Notes under the pieces: generated by a model
Told to the model about the DNA's origin: nothing
The model's input: the letters and a program-made list of their open reading frames with translations, nothing else
Databases searched by the model: none
Translations under genes and position numbers: made by a program
Shown: positions 33,209 through 41,303 of the stretch, piece by piece
Position numbering within the stretch: the first letter of the stretch is position 1
Layout of the letters: every line of letters starts with the position of its first letter
Assembly: GCA_002709235.1 (NCBI GenBank)
Contig: PAQI01000024.1
Span: 19,580 to 83,579 of the forward strand
DNA from: Hirschia sp.
Lineage (GTDB): Bacteria > Pseudomonadota > Alphaproteobacteria > Caulobacterales > Hyphomonadaceae
Reading direction: 5' to 3'
DNA length: 64,000 nt

Positions 33209-34066
33209 ATGCCCCATATCAAAGCCTTTTTCGACACCGTCACCGGCACGGTCAGCTATCTGGTCTGGGATAGCGAGACACGCGCAGCCGCGATCATTGA
33301 TCCGGTCCTGGATTACGAGCCGCATTCGGCAAGCCTGTCGACAGGATCGGCTGACACCATCCTCTCCGCTGCGCGAGAGCTGGATCTCGACATCAGCTGG
33401 GTGCTCGAAACCCACGCTCATGCAGACCACCTGACCGCTGCTCATCACATACAGAGCGAAACAGGTGCCAGGATCGGCATCGGTAGACACATCACGGATG
33501 TTCAGAAGATCTTCTCGCCCATTTTCGGGGCCTCGGATGTCACGCCGGACGGCCATGTCTTCGATCACCTCTTTGCCGATGGTGACACATTCCAGATCGG
33601 CAATCAGGAGGTGCGCGTCCTGCACACGCCCGGCCACACACCCGCTTGTGTGAGTTACCTGATCGGTGATGCTGTCTTTGTCGGCGACACGCTGTTCATG
33701 CCGGACTATGGAACTGCGCGTGCAGATTTTCCCGGCGGCGATGCAGCAACGCTCTATCGCTCCATCCAGAAACTGCTCGCCCTGCCACCGCAGACACGCG
33801 TCTTTGTCGGACATGACTATCTGCCCGAAGGCCGCGATACCCCTGCATGGGAAACAACAATCGCACAGCAGCGTGCGCAGAACCGCCATGTCCATACCGG
33901 CATCAGCGAGGAGGAGTTCGTGAAAATGCGCAGCGCTCGCGACGCAACACTCGCCGCACCTCGCCTGATCCTGCCATCACTACAGGTCAATATCCGCGCA
34001 GGTGCCATGCCGCCCCCGGAAGAGGATGGTCATACCTATCTCAAAATTCCGGTGAACAGGCTCTAG
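33209..34066 (+). CDS. blh: Persulfide dioxygenase-like metallo-beta-lactamase fold protein (Blh/ETHE1 type)
   Basis: 285 residues. It has the MBL metal motif ETHAHADHLTAAHHI, then VRVLHTPGHTPACVSYLIGDAVFVGDTLFMPDYGTARADFPGGDAATLY and FVGHDYLPEGR, which complete the mononuclear iron site typical of ETHE1-like persulfide dioxygenases; the TPGHTPACVSY and GTARADFPGG segments are subgroup markers. It oxidises glutathione persulfide to sulfite. It is divergent from bigR and shares its operators, so it should be induced by sulfide or persulfide. Confidence 0.93.
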   Translation: MPHIKAFFDTVTGTVSYLVWDSETRAAAIIDPVLDYEPHSASLSTGSADTILSAARELDLDISWVLETHAHADHLTAAHHIQSETGARIGIGRHITDVQKIFSPIFGASDVTPDGHVFDHLFADGDTFQIGNQEVRVLHTPGHTPACVSYLIGDAVFVGDTLFMPDYGTARADFPGGDAATLYRSIQKLLALPPQTRVFVGHDYLPEGRDTPAWETTIAQQRAQNRHVHTGISEEEFVKMRSARDATLAAPRLILPSLQVNIRAGAMPPPEEDGHTYLKIPVNRL

Positions 34067-34108
34067 CAGGCCCCGTGATCGCCACGAGACAGGCGGTCAC
34101 GGGCACAC

Positions 34109-35140
34109 TTACCCAAACGGGGTCCAGATCACATCCTCAATGCGCCGTGCCCCTGCAGACAGCATGACCAGCCGTTCAAACCCCAGCGCCACACCGGATG
34201 CGTCAGGCATAGTTTCAAGCGCCAGCAGAAACTGCTCATCCAGCGGGTAGCGCACACCATAGATCTGCTCTTTGAGATCCATATCTGCCTCAAACCGCCG
34301 GCGCTGTTCCACCGGGTCCGTCAGTTCGCCAAACCCATTGGCCAGTTCCACCCCGCAGGCATAAAGCTCGAACCGCTCGGCAAAGCGCGGATCATCTGGC
34401 TGCGGGCGGGCCAATGCGGCCTCACAAACCGGATAGCTGTGAAGGAATGTCAGTCGCCCCTGCCCCAGCCTGTGCTCCACCTTCGACACCAGAACCGCCG
34501 AGAAGATGTCCGACCAGCTTGCATCCACTGAAAACGATATTCCCGCCGCGCGCGCCGCCGCCGCGAACGCCTCGCGATCCTCCAGCACAGACTCCAGATC
34601 GATCCTGGTATAGCGTTGGAAAGCCTCGCACAGGCTCAGATATTCAGGCTCCATATGAGGATCACACACATCATCGCGCCAGATCAGCTCAGACCGCTCT
34701 AGCCTGTCCACTGCCACCCGGCACATCGCAGTGCAATCCTCCATCACCGCGCGCAGATCCGCACCGGCGCGATACCATTCCACCATGGTGAATTCCGGGG
34801 AATGCAACGGCCCCGTCTCTCCATTACGCCAGACCCGGGCAAAATCCACGATCTGCGTCTCGCCCGCCGCCAGCAGCTTCTTGCAGGAAAATTCCGGGCT
34901 GGTGTGCAGATAGAAGGGCCGCGCACCTTCATAGCCCTCATAGACCGTGGCAAAGGCCTGCAGGTGGGTCTCATTGCCCGGTGAGACCTGTAGCGCCCCG
35001 CATTCCACCTCAAGAAAGCCTTCCGCTTCGAACCACACCCGAAGGGCCGATTTCACCCGGTGACGCGCCATCAGGAAGGGCCGCCGATCCGCATGGATAT
35101 CGGGCTGGTGCCAGTTGCGAATTTCGGGCTCCAGAGCCAT
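34109..35140 (-). CDS. epmA: Elongation factor P--(R)-beta-lysine ligase
   Basis: 343 residues from ATG 35140 (E. coli EpmA has 325). It is a class II lysyl-tRNA synthetase-like catalytic domain without the anticodon-binding domain: FLEVECGALQVSPGNETHL, FYLHTSPEFSCKKLLAAG (motif 2 region), VWRNGETGPLHSPEFTMVEWYR, GVELANGFGELTDP and the closing GVALGFERLVMLSAG (motif 3). It attaches beta-lysine to EF-P. Convergent neighbour is blh; efp is divergent, 150 bases away. Confidence 0.93.
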   Translation of the reverse strand: MALEPEIRNWHQPDIHADRRPFLMARHRVKSALRVWFEAEGFLEVECGALQVSPGNETHLQAFATVYEGYEGARPFYLHTSPEFSCKKLLAAGETQIVDFARVWRNGETGPLHSPEFTMVEWYRAGADLRAVMEDCTAMCRVAVDRLERSELIWRDDVCDPHMEPEYLSLCEAFQRYTRIDLESVLEDREAFAAAARAAGISFSVDASWSDIFSAVLVSKVEHRLGQGRLTFLHSYPVCEAALARPQPDDPRFAERFELYACGVELANGFGELTDPVEQRRRFEADMDLKEQIYGVRYPLDEQFLLALETMPDASGVALGFERLVMLSAGARRIEDVIWTPFG

Positions 35141-35293
35141 GCCTGATATGCCGTCCTGCCAGCGCTTTGAGCGCCCGATATCGCTTCGCACTTGGCGAAA
35201 CGCCGTTCACTCGTTATGGAGGGCATCAAATCCCCTCATCGGTGCGCGCAGGCTTAGACGCTCCAGCGCGCCCACGCAATAAAGGCCGACCAC

Positions 35294-35866
35294 ATGGCAG
35301 TCGAAACCGCAGCCAATATCCGCAAGGGCAATGTCATCGAGCACGAAGACGGCCAGCTTTACGTTGTCCTGAAAGCCGAAAGCTACCGTCCTGGCAAGGG
35401 CACACCGACAACCACGATCGACATGCGCCGCATCTCCGACGGCATCAAGATCCAGATAACCACCAAGACCGGTGACAAGCTGGAAAAGGCCTTCGTGGAA
35501 GATGTGGACTACACCTATCTTTACGAGGATGGCGAGAACTTCGTGTTCATGCACCCTGAGAATTTCGAGCAGGTCATGGTTCCCGCTGCCATGGTCAGCG
35601 ACAGCGCTCCCTGGCTTCAGGAGAACATGACGGTCGTCCTGCAGATGTTCAACGATGCCCCCGTCTCGATCACCCTGCCCAAATCCGCCGTTGGTGAGAT
35701 TGTCGAGACCGAGCCCGTCACCAAGGGTCAGACAGCATCCTCTTCCTACAAGCCCGCCACGCTGGACAATGGCGTACGCGTCATGGTCCCGCCCCATATC
35801 GGCGTTGGCACCCGTATCGTGGTCAATCTGGAAGACAACACCTACATGACCCGTGAGAAGGACTAG
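35294..35866 (+). CDS. efp: Translation elongation factor P
   Basis: 190 residues, three OB-like beta domains as in all EF-P. The modification loop reads [11 protein letters not shown] with Lys35 at the tip, the residue that receives beta-lysine in EpmA/EpmB organisms (rather than Arg or 5-aminopentanol types). The C-terminal [23 protein letters not shown] is a family signature. EF-P rescues ribosomes at polyproline. AAGG precedes the ATG. It is divergent from epmA, so the modifying enzyme and target are neighbours. Confidence 0.97.
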   Translation: MAVETAANIRKGNVIEHEDGQLYVVLKAESYRPGKGTPTTTIDMRRISDGIKIQITTKTGDKLEKAFVEDVDYTYLYEDGENFVFMHPENFEQVMVPAAMVSDSAPWLQENMTVVLQMFNDAPVSITLPKSAVGEIVETEPVTKGQTASSSYKPATLDNGVRVMVPPHIGVGTRIVVNLEDNTYMTREKD

Positions 35867-35880
35867 TTCCGGACCGGCGT

Positions 35881-36083
35881 TACTCCCTTCTCCACCCGGG
35901 GAGAAGGGTTGGGGATGAGGGGGCTGATCGCCAGGAGCTTTGCGGTTGGGGGGGGTCTACCCTCACCCCTGCCCCTCTCCCTGCTGGAGAGGGGTTGAGC
36001 GACGGGCTTCATACTGCAGACACCAATGGAAACTGTTATCCATGCGCATATGCCTGCATCGTTCTGATTGAGGCTTCTATGGC
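35881..36083. repeat. 203-bp imperfect direct repeat, copy 1
   Basis: Begins TACTCCCTTCTCCACCCGGG and contains two internal hairpins, CCCTTCTCC/GGAGAAGGG and CCCCTCTCC/GGAGAGGGG, before a shared tail ending GATTGAGGCTTCTATGGC. It lies after efp. Confidence 0.85.
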
Positions 36084-36107
36084 ACCGGTTCCCTTCATCT
36101 CAGCGCG

Positions 36108-36311
36108 TACTCCCTTCTCCACCTGGGGAGAAGGGCTGGGGATGAGGGGGCTGATCGCCGGAAGCTGTGCGGTTTGAGAGGTTCAACCCTCACCCCTGCC
36201 CCCCTCCCCGCTGGAGAGGGGTTGAGCGACAGGATTCACACCGCAGATACCAATGAAAACTGATATCCACATAGTATGTGTCTGCATCGTTCTGATTGAG
36301 GCTTCTGTGGC
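36108..36311. repeat. 203-bp imperfect direct repeat, copy 2
   Basis: Follows copy 1 after 24 bases in the same direction and keeps both hairpins and the tail. Differences are scattered substitutions. Together the copies fill most of the 505-base gap 35867-36371, where I see no gene. Confidence 0.85.
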
Positions 36312-36371
36312 GTGGGTTCCAACTTGCGTTGGAACCGGCGGTGGAAAGAATTGTGCAGTACATCGTTTAAT

Positions 36372-37154
36372 TTAGGGAACAACCAATAGGTTTTCAGTAT
36401 CTTCTTCTTCGAGATCGCTATCGATTAAAGGCCCAATCATTAGTCCAAATATACCCATTCTGAGATGAAAGCTCACCGCAAAGATACCATCAATAGCCGA
36501 ATACCCCCAGCGATAGTCGAATTGTTGCGAGAGATCTTGTCCATTACGACAAATTTTCGGAGCGTTTTGGAGGAAATTGAGACACAACCATTCGGAGCCT
36601 TCATCTTCAATAAGAAATGCGTTTGTATTACACCTTCGAGCAATGAGCGATCCTGATCTCAATATTTTTTGGGTATGTTTGTAATATATTGCACAAAACA
36701 ATTTTCGAAATATAACATCTAAATATCTGAATGTTTCTTCATCTAATAACGCGATATTATAGTCTATTGAAAATTCATCCGCACTCTTCACTATCCCTGC
36801 ATTTTTTAGAAGTTTTCTGGCTTCAATAGGACTCGTTACGAGTTCAGGCAGTCGATCCGGACTATTATTTTGAACGCCTTTGAGCCACGGGATAATAGAC
36901 TCTCGGTCTGCATATTCATCCAAAAGGCTCATCCGTGCAATCAAACCAATGGCTTGATCCGCCAAGCGAGACATTCCATTGCAGTTTTTACATGCGGGAA
37001 ACTGATATCCTTCCGGCCAATGACGCCCAAAAAACAGTGTACGAGGTGGAACCTCATCTCTCGATTCTGTTCCCGCTTTGCCGCCGCAAAAGCAACATAT
37101 CGGATGAATTTCTTTAAATTTTTCAAGGCTTCCCATCACTAATTGATCCCTCAT
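36372..37154 (-). CDS. Unknown protein with a zinc-binding CxxC...CxxCN region (HNH-like)
   Basis: 260 residues. The N-terminus has HPICCFCGGKAGTESRDEVPPRTLFFGRHWPEGYQFPACKNCNGMSRLADQ, two Cys pairs around a His/Pro-rich segment, as seen in HNH-type endonuclease folds and related zinc proteins. The remaining 200 residues have no motif I recognise. The gene is AT-rich, unlike its neighbour. Its start overlaps the helicase stop by four bases (ATGA), so translation is coupled. Nuclease activity is a guess from the Cys pattern. Confidence 0.65.
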   Translation of the reverse strand: MRDQLVMGSLEKFKEIHPICCFCGGKAGTESRDEVPPRTLFFGRHWPEGYQFPACKNCNGMSRLADQAIGLIARMSLLDEYADRESIIPWLKGVQNNSPDRLPELVTSPIEARKLLKNAGIVKSADEFSIDYNIALLDEETFRYLDVIFRKLFCAIYYKHTQKILRSGSLIARRCNTNAFLIEDEGSEWLCLNFLQNAPKICRNGQDLSQQFDYRWGYSAIDGIFAVSFHLRMGIFGLMIGPLIDSDLEEEDTENLLVVP

Positions 37155-38506
37155 CCCCCCTCCAACCGAAACTCCTCGCCTTTCATGTCGGCGAGGAGAA
37201 AGTCTTCGGTTTCCTGCAGGATGCTGAGCTTGCCAAAGGCGAAGGCGGTCTTGTCGATGATGATATCGCGCGGGCGCAGTTCGCGGGAGAGTTCAAGCCC
37301 ATCCAGTGAGCGACAGCGCGAGAAGGCTACATAGGCCTGACCATGGGCGAACATGCCATTGTCAAAATCGATATAGACATTGTCCAGCGTCATGCCCTGG
37401 CTCTTGTGGATTGTCACCGCATAGGCCAGCCGCAGCGGCAATTGCCTAAAGGAGCCGACCACCTGACGGTTGACCGCCTTCTTGTCGCTGTCGAATTCAT
37501 AGCGGTATTTTTCCCAGGCCTGCGGGGCGATGCGGTGGGTCTCGCCATCAATGGAGACAAACGCGTCCTTGTCTGACAGGGCTTCGACCGTGCCGATGGA
37601 GCCATTGACCCAGCGCCCCTGCGGATCGTTCTTGATCAGCATCACACGCGCGCCGACCTTCAGTTCCAGTTCAGCCTCGGTGGGAAAGCTGCGCTCATCG
37701 AACTGGCCATCCGCCACGCCCTCGAAGATGGAGGGCACGCCGGGCAGTTCCTCAAGGCGCTGCTGGTTGATGCGCCACGCGGCGGCATTATTGGGGGTGA
37801 GCACGATATGGGTTTCGGAGGCTTCCGCCGGTGAGCGCCCGGTCACGCGCTTTTTCAGGGTCTCGACCTGATCAGGGGCCAGCCGGGAATTGCGCAATCC
37901 ATTGAGGATCGCCACGAATTGTGGATCGGCCTGCCGGAACACATGCTTGAGCGCGGCCAGCCGGAACTGCGCGCCGTGAAAGGCTGGCGCCCGGAAGAAC
38001 CATGGCCCGCCATAGGCATCCTGCAGGATCGGCTCGACCTGGCTTTCCACCACGGGCGGCAGCTGGTGCAGGTCACCGGACAGGATCATCCGCACACCGC
38101 CAAAGGGCTCACGGCTGTTGCGGTTCATCTTCAGCATCTCGTCAATGGCCTGAAGCATGTCCGAGCGGACCATGGATATCTCGTCGATGACCATGGTCTC
38201 GATGGTCTTGACCAGACGCTGGGCGCGCATCTTCTTGATATCGGCGCGGTCCAGAAGACGCGGGGGAAACTTGAAGAAGGAATGGATGGTCTGCCCGCCC
38301 GCATTGACGGCAGCGAGCCCTGTAGGGGCCAGGACGACGGCCTTGTCGCCTGCGCGTTGCAGCACTTTTTTCAGGAGCGTTGTCTTGCCCGTGCCCGCGC
38401 GGCCGGTGAGGAAGATGTTGCGCCGCGTGGTCAACAGCTCCTTCATCAGAGGTGCATAGACCGGCGCTTCGCCATTGGCGTCCGTGGGAGAGACATAGAT
38501 GACCAA
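37151..38506 (-). CDS. Pif1-like ATP-dependent DNA helicase
   Basis: 451 residues. Walker A in FLTGRAGTGKTTLLKKV, motif Ia VLAPTGLAAVNAGGQTIHSFF, Walker B MVIDEISMVRSDMLQAID, motif III MILSGDLHQLPPV, and the C-terminal GARVMLIKNDPQGRWVNGSIG plus YAVTIHKSQGMTLDNVYID and AYVAFSRCRSLDGL. This is the SF1B Pif1/RecD2-like set (HKSQG, VAFSR). It unwinds DNA 5'-3', perhaps at G-quadruplexes or stalled forks. GC content is normal for the chromosome. A small zinc-protein gene is coupled downstream. Confidence 0.92.
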   Translation of the reverse strand: MVIYVSPTDANGEAPVYAPLMKELLTTRRNIFLTGRAGTGKTTLLKKVLQRAGDKAVVLAPTGLAAVNAGGQTIHSFFKFPPRLLDRADIKKMRAQRLVKTIETMVIDEISMVRSDMLQAIDEMLKMNRNSREPFGGVRMILSGDLHQLPPVVESQVEPILQDAYGGPWFFRAPAFHGAQFRLAALKHVFRQADPQFVAILNGLRNSRLAPDQVETLKKRVTGRSPAEASETHIVLTPNNAAAWRINQQRLEELPGVPSIFEGVADGQFDERSFPTEAELELKVGARVMLIKNDPQGRWVNGSIGTVEALSDKDAFVSIDGETHRIAPQAWEKYRYEFDSDKKAVNRQVVGSFRQLPLRLAYAVTIHKSQGMTLDNVYIDFDNGMFAHGQAYVAFSRCRSLDGLELSRELRPRDIIIDKTAFAFGKLSILQETEDFLLADMKGEEFRLEGG

Positions 38507-38653
38507 GGCGGGATTCCGGTTGCGGCGTGTTCACGAAAGGTTTCTTGTGCCATGCTTCGTGGGTGTGGGCAAATGGGGGGTGAGCGGGTCAAGACCTCCT
38601 ACTTCGGCAATACGACATGTTCAGTCGGCTTGTACGGTTGCCAGCCAAGTTGA

Positions 38654-39328
38654 TCGAGCATCAGCGAGGCTTCATCGTTTCTGGCTTCGGGCAGTGCGCA
38701 TGCTGTTTACGTTCGAAATGATCCTGTGAACAATGTCGATCCAAATGGCAAAATGGCATTCACACTCGGAGTCGATATTGATGCCTCAGTCGCAGGGGTT
38801 GGCTTCGGTGCTCAGGGAAAAGTTGGATTTTCAGTAACCCGCAATCCTGAAGGAGGCGGGTTGAAATTCCAAGCCGGTGCCGTCGGCAGCTCAAATGTTT
38901 CCACTGCTGGAACTGTTTTCGCAAAAGGTTCCGATTCATCTCTTTTGGACAAGGCCGGAGCTCTAGCAACTGGAATATTCACGAATGCAGGAGTTTCTGC
39001 CGTTGGTGAAGCTGGTACGTTTACGGGCACAGCCTCCAATCCAGCAGACTTAACTGATCTGGCCGGTTCTTCACTTGAAGCAGGTGGGACAATCGATAAA
39101 AAGTTCTTAACCAAAAATCTGCCCGGGGCCTTAAGTAAAGTTGCAGACTATGCTCCCGGAGCTGTAGTTAGCGGGCAATTTGTGGTTGGTGAAGGTGGTA
39201 TTAAAGGGGTTGAAGTAGGTGGCGGCGCTGCTTGGACCCCTCACAGTCACGCGTCGGGCATAGCACCATCGAGTGACTACACTCCGGACGCGAAAGTTGC
39301 AGCCAAGGAGTGGAATACAAATAAATGA
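38654..39328 (+). CDS. Orphan Rhs C-terminal tip (fragment)
   Basis: The frame is open from 38654 to 39328, and the first normal start codon is GTG 38726. Before and at that codon it reads VYVRNDPVNNVDPNGKM, the conserved Rhs/YD-repeat core ending (xxNNPVNxxDPxG). The GTG is therefore an internal Val of an Rhs protein that has lost its upstream part. The downstream 195 residues are Gly/Ala/Val/Ser-rich (GVGFGAQGKVGFSV, GVEVGGGAAWTPHSH) with no nuclease motif I know, and would be the variable toxin part. The next gene overlaps by four bases in the manner of toxin-immunity pairs. It may be a silent tip kept for recombination. Confidence 0.6.
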   Translation, partial: SSISEASSFLASGSAHAVYVRNDPVNNVDPNGKMAFTLGVDIDASVAGVGFGAQGKVGFSVTRNPEGGGLKFQAGAVGSSNVSTAGTVFAKGSDSSLLDKAGALATGIFTNAGVSAVGEAGTFTGTASNPADLTDLAGSSLEAGGTIDKKFLTKNLPGALSKVADYAPGAVVSGQFVVGEGGIKGVEVGGGAAWTPHSHASGIAPSSDYTPDAKVAAKEWNTNK

Positions 39329-39750
39329 TAAGAATTGGGAGATCGACGTCTTTAAGTGCAGATATGTTGTCATCGGAAGAATTGGCGGTTATTTCTGCCT
39401 TGTTTGAAAGCAACAAACTTAGACATCACTGGCGAGGATTTGGAATAGAAACAGACTTCACTTTGGAAAATGGTTGTTTGCACATCAACACACATATAAA
39501 TCGCGACATGAGTCGGTTTGTCTTTATTTTTTTAGTTCTTTCAATTTTTATTTTTGGTGTATTTACATTAATACCAGAGGGTAGGGTAAGCCTCAAGGAC
39601 ACCCTTGCAACCGATCCCGCTTCCATTTTTTCTGCTGTCTGCGCGTTATTATTTATTTTTTTTCTTGGTTTCTTTTTACTCAATCTCGCGCACAAAGAAG
39701 CCACAAAAACAGCATCGCACTTTCTAGAAGAGCGACTGAATATCCTTTAA
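39325..39750 (+). CDS. Two-helix membrane protein following the Rhs tip, candidate immunity protein
   Basis: 141 residues, AT-rich gene. The soluble N-terminal 65 residues are followed by two hydrophobic segments (RFVFIFLVLSIFIFGVFTLI and SIFSAVCALLFIFFLGFFLL) and a charged tail. It starts inside the last codon of the Rhs tip (ATGA overlap). I do not recognise a family; position and membrane location suggest it protects against the adjacent tip product, which is an inference. Confidence 0.6.
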   Translation: MIRIGRSTSLSADMLSSEELAVISALFESNKLRHHWRGFGIETDFTLENGCLHINTHINRDMSRFVFIFLVLSIFIFGVFTLIPEGRVSLKDTLATDPASIFSAVCALLFIFFLGFFLLNLAHKEATKTASHFLEERLNIL

Positions 39751-39803
39751 TTAATTCAATTATATCTCTATATTTACCTAAAATTAGAACAACGAATACA
39801 AGA

Positions 39804-40124
39804 ATTCATCGTGCATTATTCTTACTTAATATTCCCTTTGCATGCTTCGGGTGCCATTCCGCCTCAGCCGACTGCACCAAAGATGAGCGTAAAGCCATTA
39901 AATGGGCAGTTAGGGCTTATGATCGGCAGTCTGACCAAAACAAACAGGCTCAACATTGGCAAGGGGTAGTTCCTAGCAAGTCATCGGTCAGTAAAATTGC
40001 ACTAACCCCCGCTGGCAAGGATGGCAAACAGCGGGATTATTGGGTGACATTTTCCAGTCCAAATAACGAATATACTAAGACGGCTATAGTCTACCACGAT
40101 TGCGAAGTCGGATGGACCGAGTAG
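39804..40124 (+). CDS. Small Cys-containing secreted-type ORF without a standard start codon
   Basis: The frame 39804-40124 is open and codon-like but has no ATG, GTG or TTG; ATT 39804 is the first usable non-standard start. It encodes a hydrophobic leader (RALFLLNIPFACFGCHSASA) then DCTKDERKAIKWAVRAYDRQ and a body ending YHDCEVGWTE-stop, so it looks like a signal peptide plus a 90-residue mature protein with Cys near both ends. A frameshift or base loss near its start could explain the missing codon. No family recognised. It sits directly after the immunity-like gene. Confidence 0.45.
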   Translation: MHRALFLLNIPFACFGCHSASADCTKDERKAIKWAVRAYDRQSDQNKQAQHWQGVVPSKSSVSKIALTPAGKDGKQRDYWVTFSSPNNEYTKTAIVYHDCEVGWTE

Positions 40125-40439
40125 TCTTAGTGAACAATCCGAAAAATTGTTGGGTGATACGAGTGCTTTCGCCGTGAAGGGTCACACATTCCACTAGTTG
40201 ACTGCATTGCAGCGTGGCACCGTTGCTGGAAACCTCTTCATCCAGCTTAAACCGCCGCATCCCGCCTGATCCAATAACCTAAATGCCTCCGGCCCGCTCC
40301 ATTCGCCGCGCCCTTGATTGGGCGCGTCTCCCGTGTTGTCGGCATTTAGGCTTTGGGGCGGTTTGCTTACGGTAAGACCTAGCGGTGGGTTGATGTTGGC
40401 CCTAGGGTTGGGGACGTCAAGTTTGGTTGGAAAAACACA
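40125..40439. other. Intergenic interval with a nested inverted repeat
   Basis: Three dyads share one centre: AAACCGCC 40249-40256 with GGCGGTTT 40357-40364; CCTAAATGCC 40278-40287 with GGCATTTAGG 40341-40350; CGCGCCC 40307-40313 with GGGCGCG 40320-40326. The 116-base structure would form a long interrupted stem in RNA or a cruciform in DNA. It lies 75 bases before the MoeB/ThiF-like gene. I see no gene in the interval. Confidence 0.6.
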
Positions 40440-41222
40440 ATGCCCCTCTCCCCGCCCCAGATTGAACGCTATGCCCGACACATCATGCTGCGCGAGATTG
40501 GTGGGCCGGGCCAGCAGCGTTTGTTGAATGCGCATGTGGCGCTTGTGGGGGCTGGCGGGCTGGGTGGGCCGGCGGCGCTTTATCTGGCGGCGGCGGGCGT
40601 GGGGACGATCACGCTGATCGATGATGACGCGGTGAGCCTGTCCAACCTGCAACGGCAGATCCTGTTCTCGACCGGTGAGATCGGTGCGCCCAAAACCAGT
40701 ATGGGGGCTGCGCGACTGACGGGACTGAACCCGGATGTGCGCGTGATCGAGCGCCGCGCCCGGCTGACAGCGGAGAATGCGGCCGATCTGATCGGCGATG
40801 CACAGTTCGTGCTGGATGGATGCGATAATTTTTCAACGCGATTTGTCGTGAATGATTTTTGCCACGCCCATGCCCGCGTGCTGGTGTCAGGCGCGGTGGG
40901 TCGCTGGATGGGACAGGTCGGCGTATTTGCATCCGGCGTGATGAAGGATGGACCACAGGACGATCGCCTGCCATGCTATCGCTGTTTGATGCCGGAACTG
41001 CCCGAGACCGAGGAAAGCTGCGCGGAGATCGGTGTGGTCGGACCGCTGACCGGCATTGTCGGTGCGCGCATGGCCCTGGAGACGGTGAAGGAAATCACCG
41101 GCGCGGGCGATACGCAGGCCGGACGGTTATGGGTGTTTGACGGGCTGACCGGAGATGGCCGCACAGTCCGCCTGCCGCAGGACCCGGCTTGTCCTGTGTG
41201 TGGTCAGGCCCCATCTTCATGA
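40440..41222 (+). CDS. MoeB/ThiF/HesA-type sulfur-carrier adenylyltransferase
   Basis: 260 residues. N-terminal ERYARHIMLREIGGPGQQRLLNA, the nucleotide loop VALVGAGGLGGPAALYLAAAGVG, DDDAVSLSNLQRQILF, and DGCDNFSTRFVVNDFC are E1-like signatures. Zinc Cys pairs are present in LPCYRCLMP and ACPVCGQ. The adenylating Arg/Asp residues are in place. The enzyme activates the C-terminal Gly of ThiS or MoaD. Which pathway it serves cannot be told, as no thi or moa genes are adjacent. ATG 40440 lies after an A-rich stretch without a strong ribosome binding site. Confidence 0.9.
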   Translation: MPLSPPQIERYARHIMLREIGGPGQQRLLNAHVALVGAGGLGGPAALYLAAAGVGTITLIDDDAVSLSNLQRQILFSTGEIGAPKTSMGAARLTGLNPDVRVIERRARLTAENAADLIGDAQFVLDGCDNFSTRFVVNDFCHAHARVLVSGAVGRWMGQVGVFASGVMKDGPQDDRLPCYRCLMPELPETEESCAEIGVVGPLTGIVGARMALETVKEITGAGDTQAGRLWVFDGLTGDGRTVRLPQDPACPVCGQAPSS

Positions 41223-41303
41223 CACGGATTTAATCTTGGTGCTGGACGCACCCTGAAGTGAAAGGCAGACTATGGGTAACCGCCGAACAGCCAAGGACCC
41301 TGC

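Noticed and set aside
38726..39328. Complete independent gene starting at GTG 38726
   Set aside because: The GTG is the Val of a conserved Rhs core ending, so the frame is a fragment of a larger protein.
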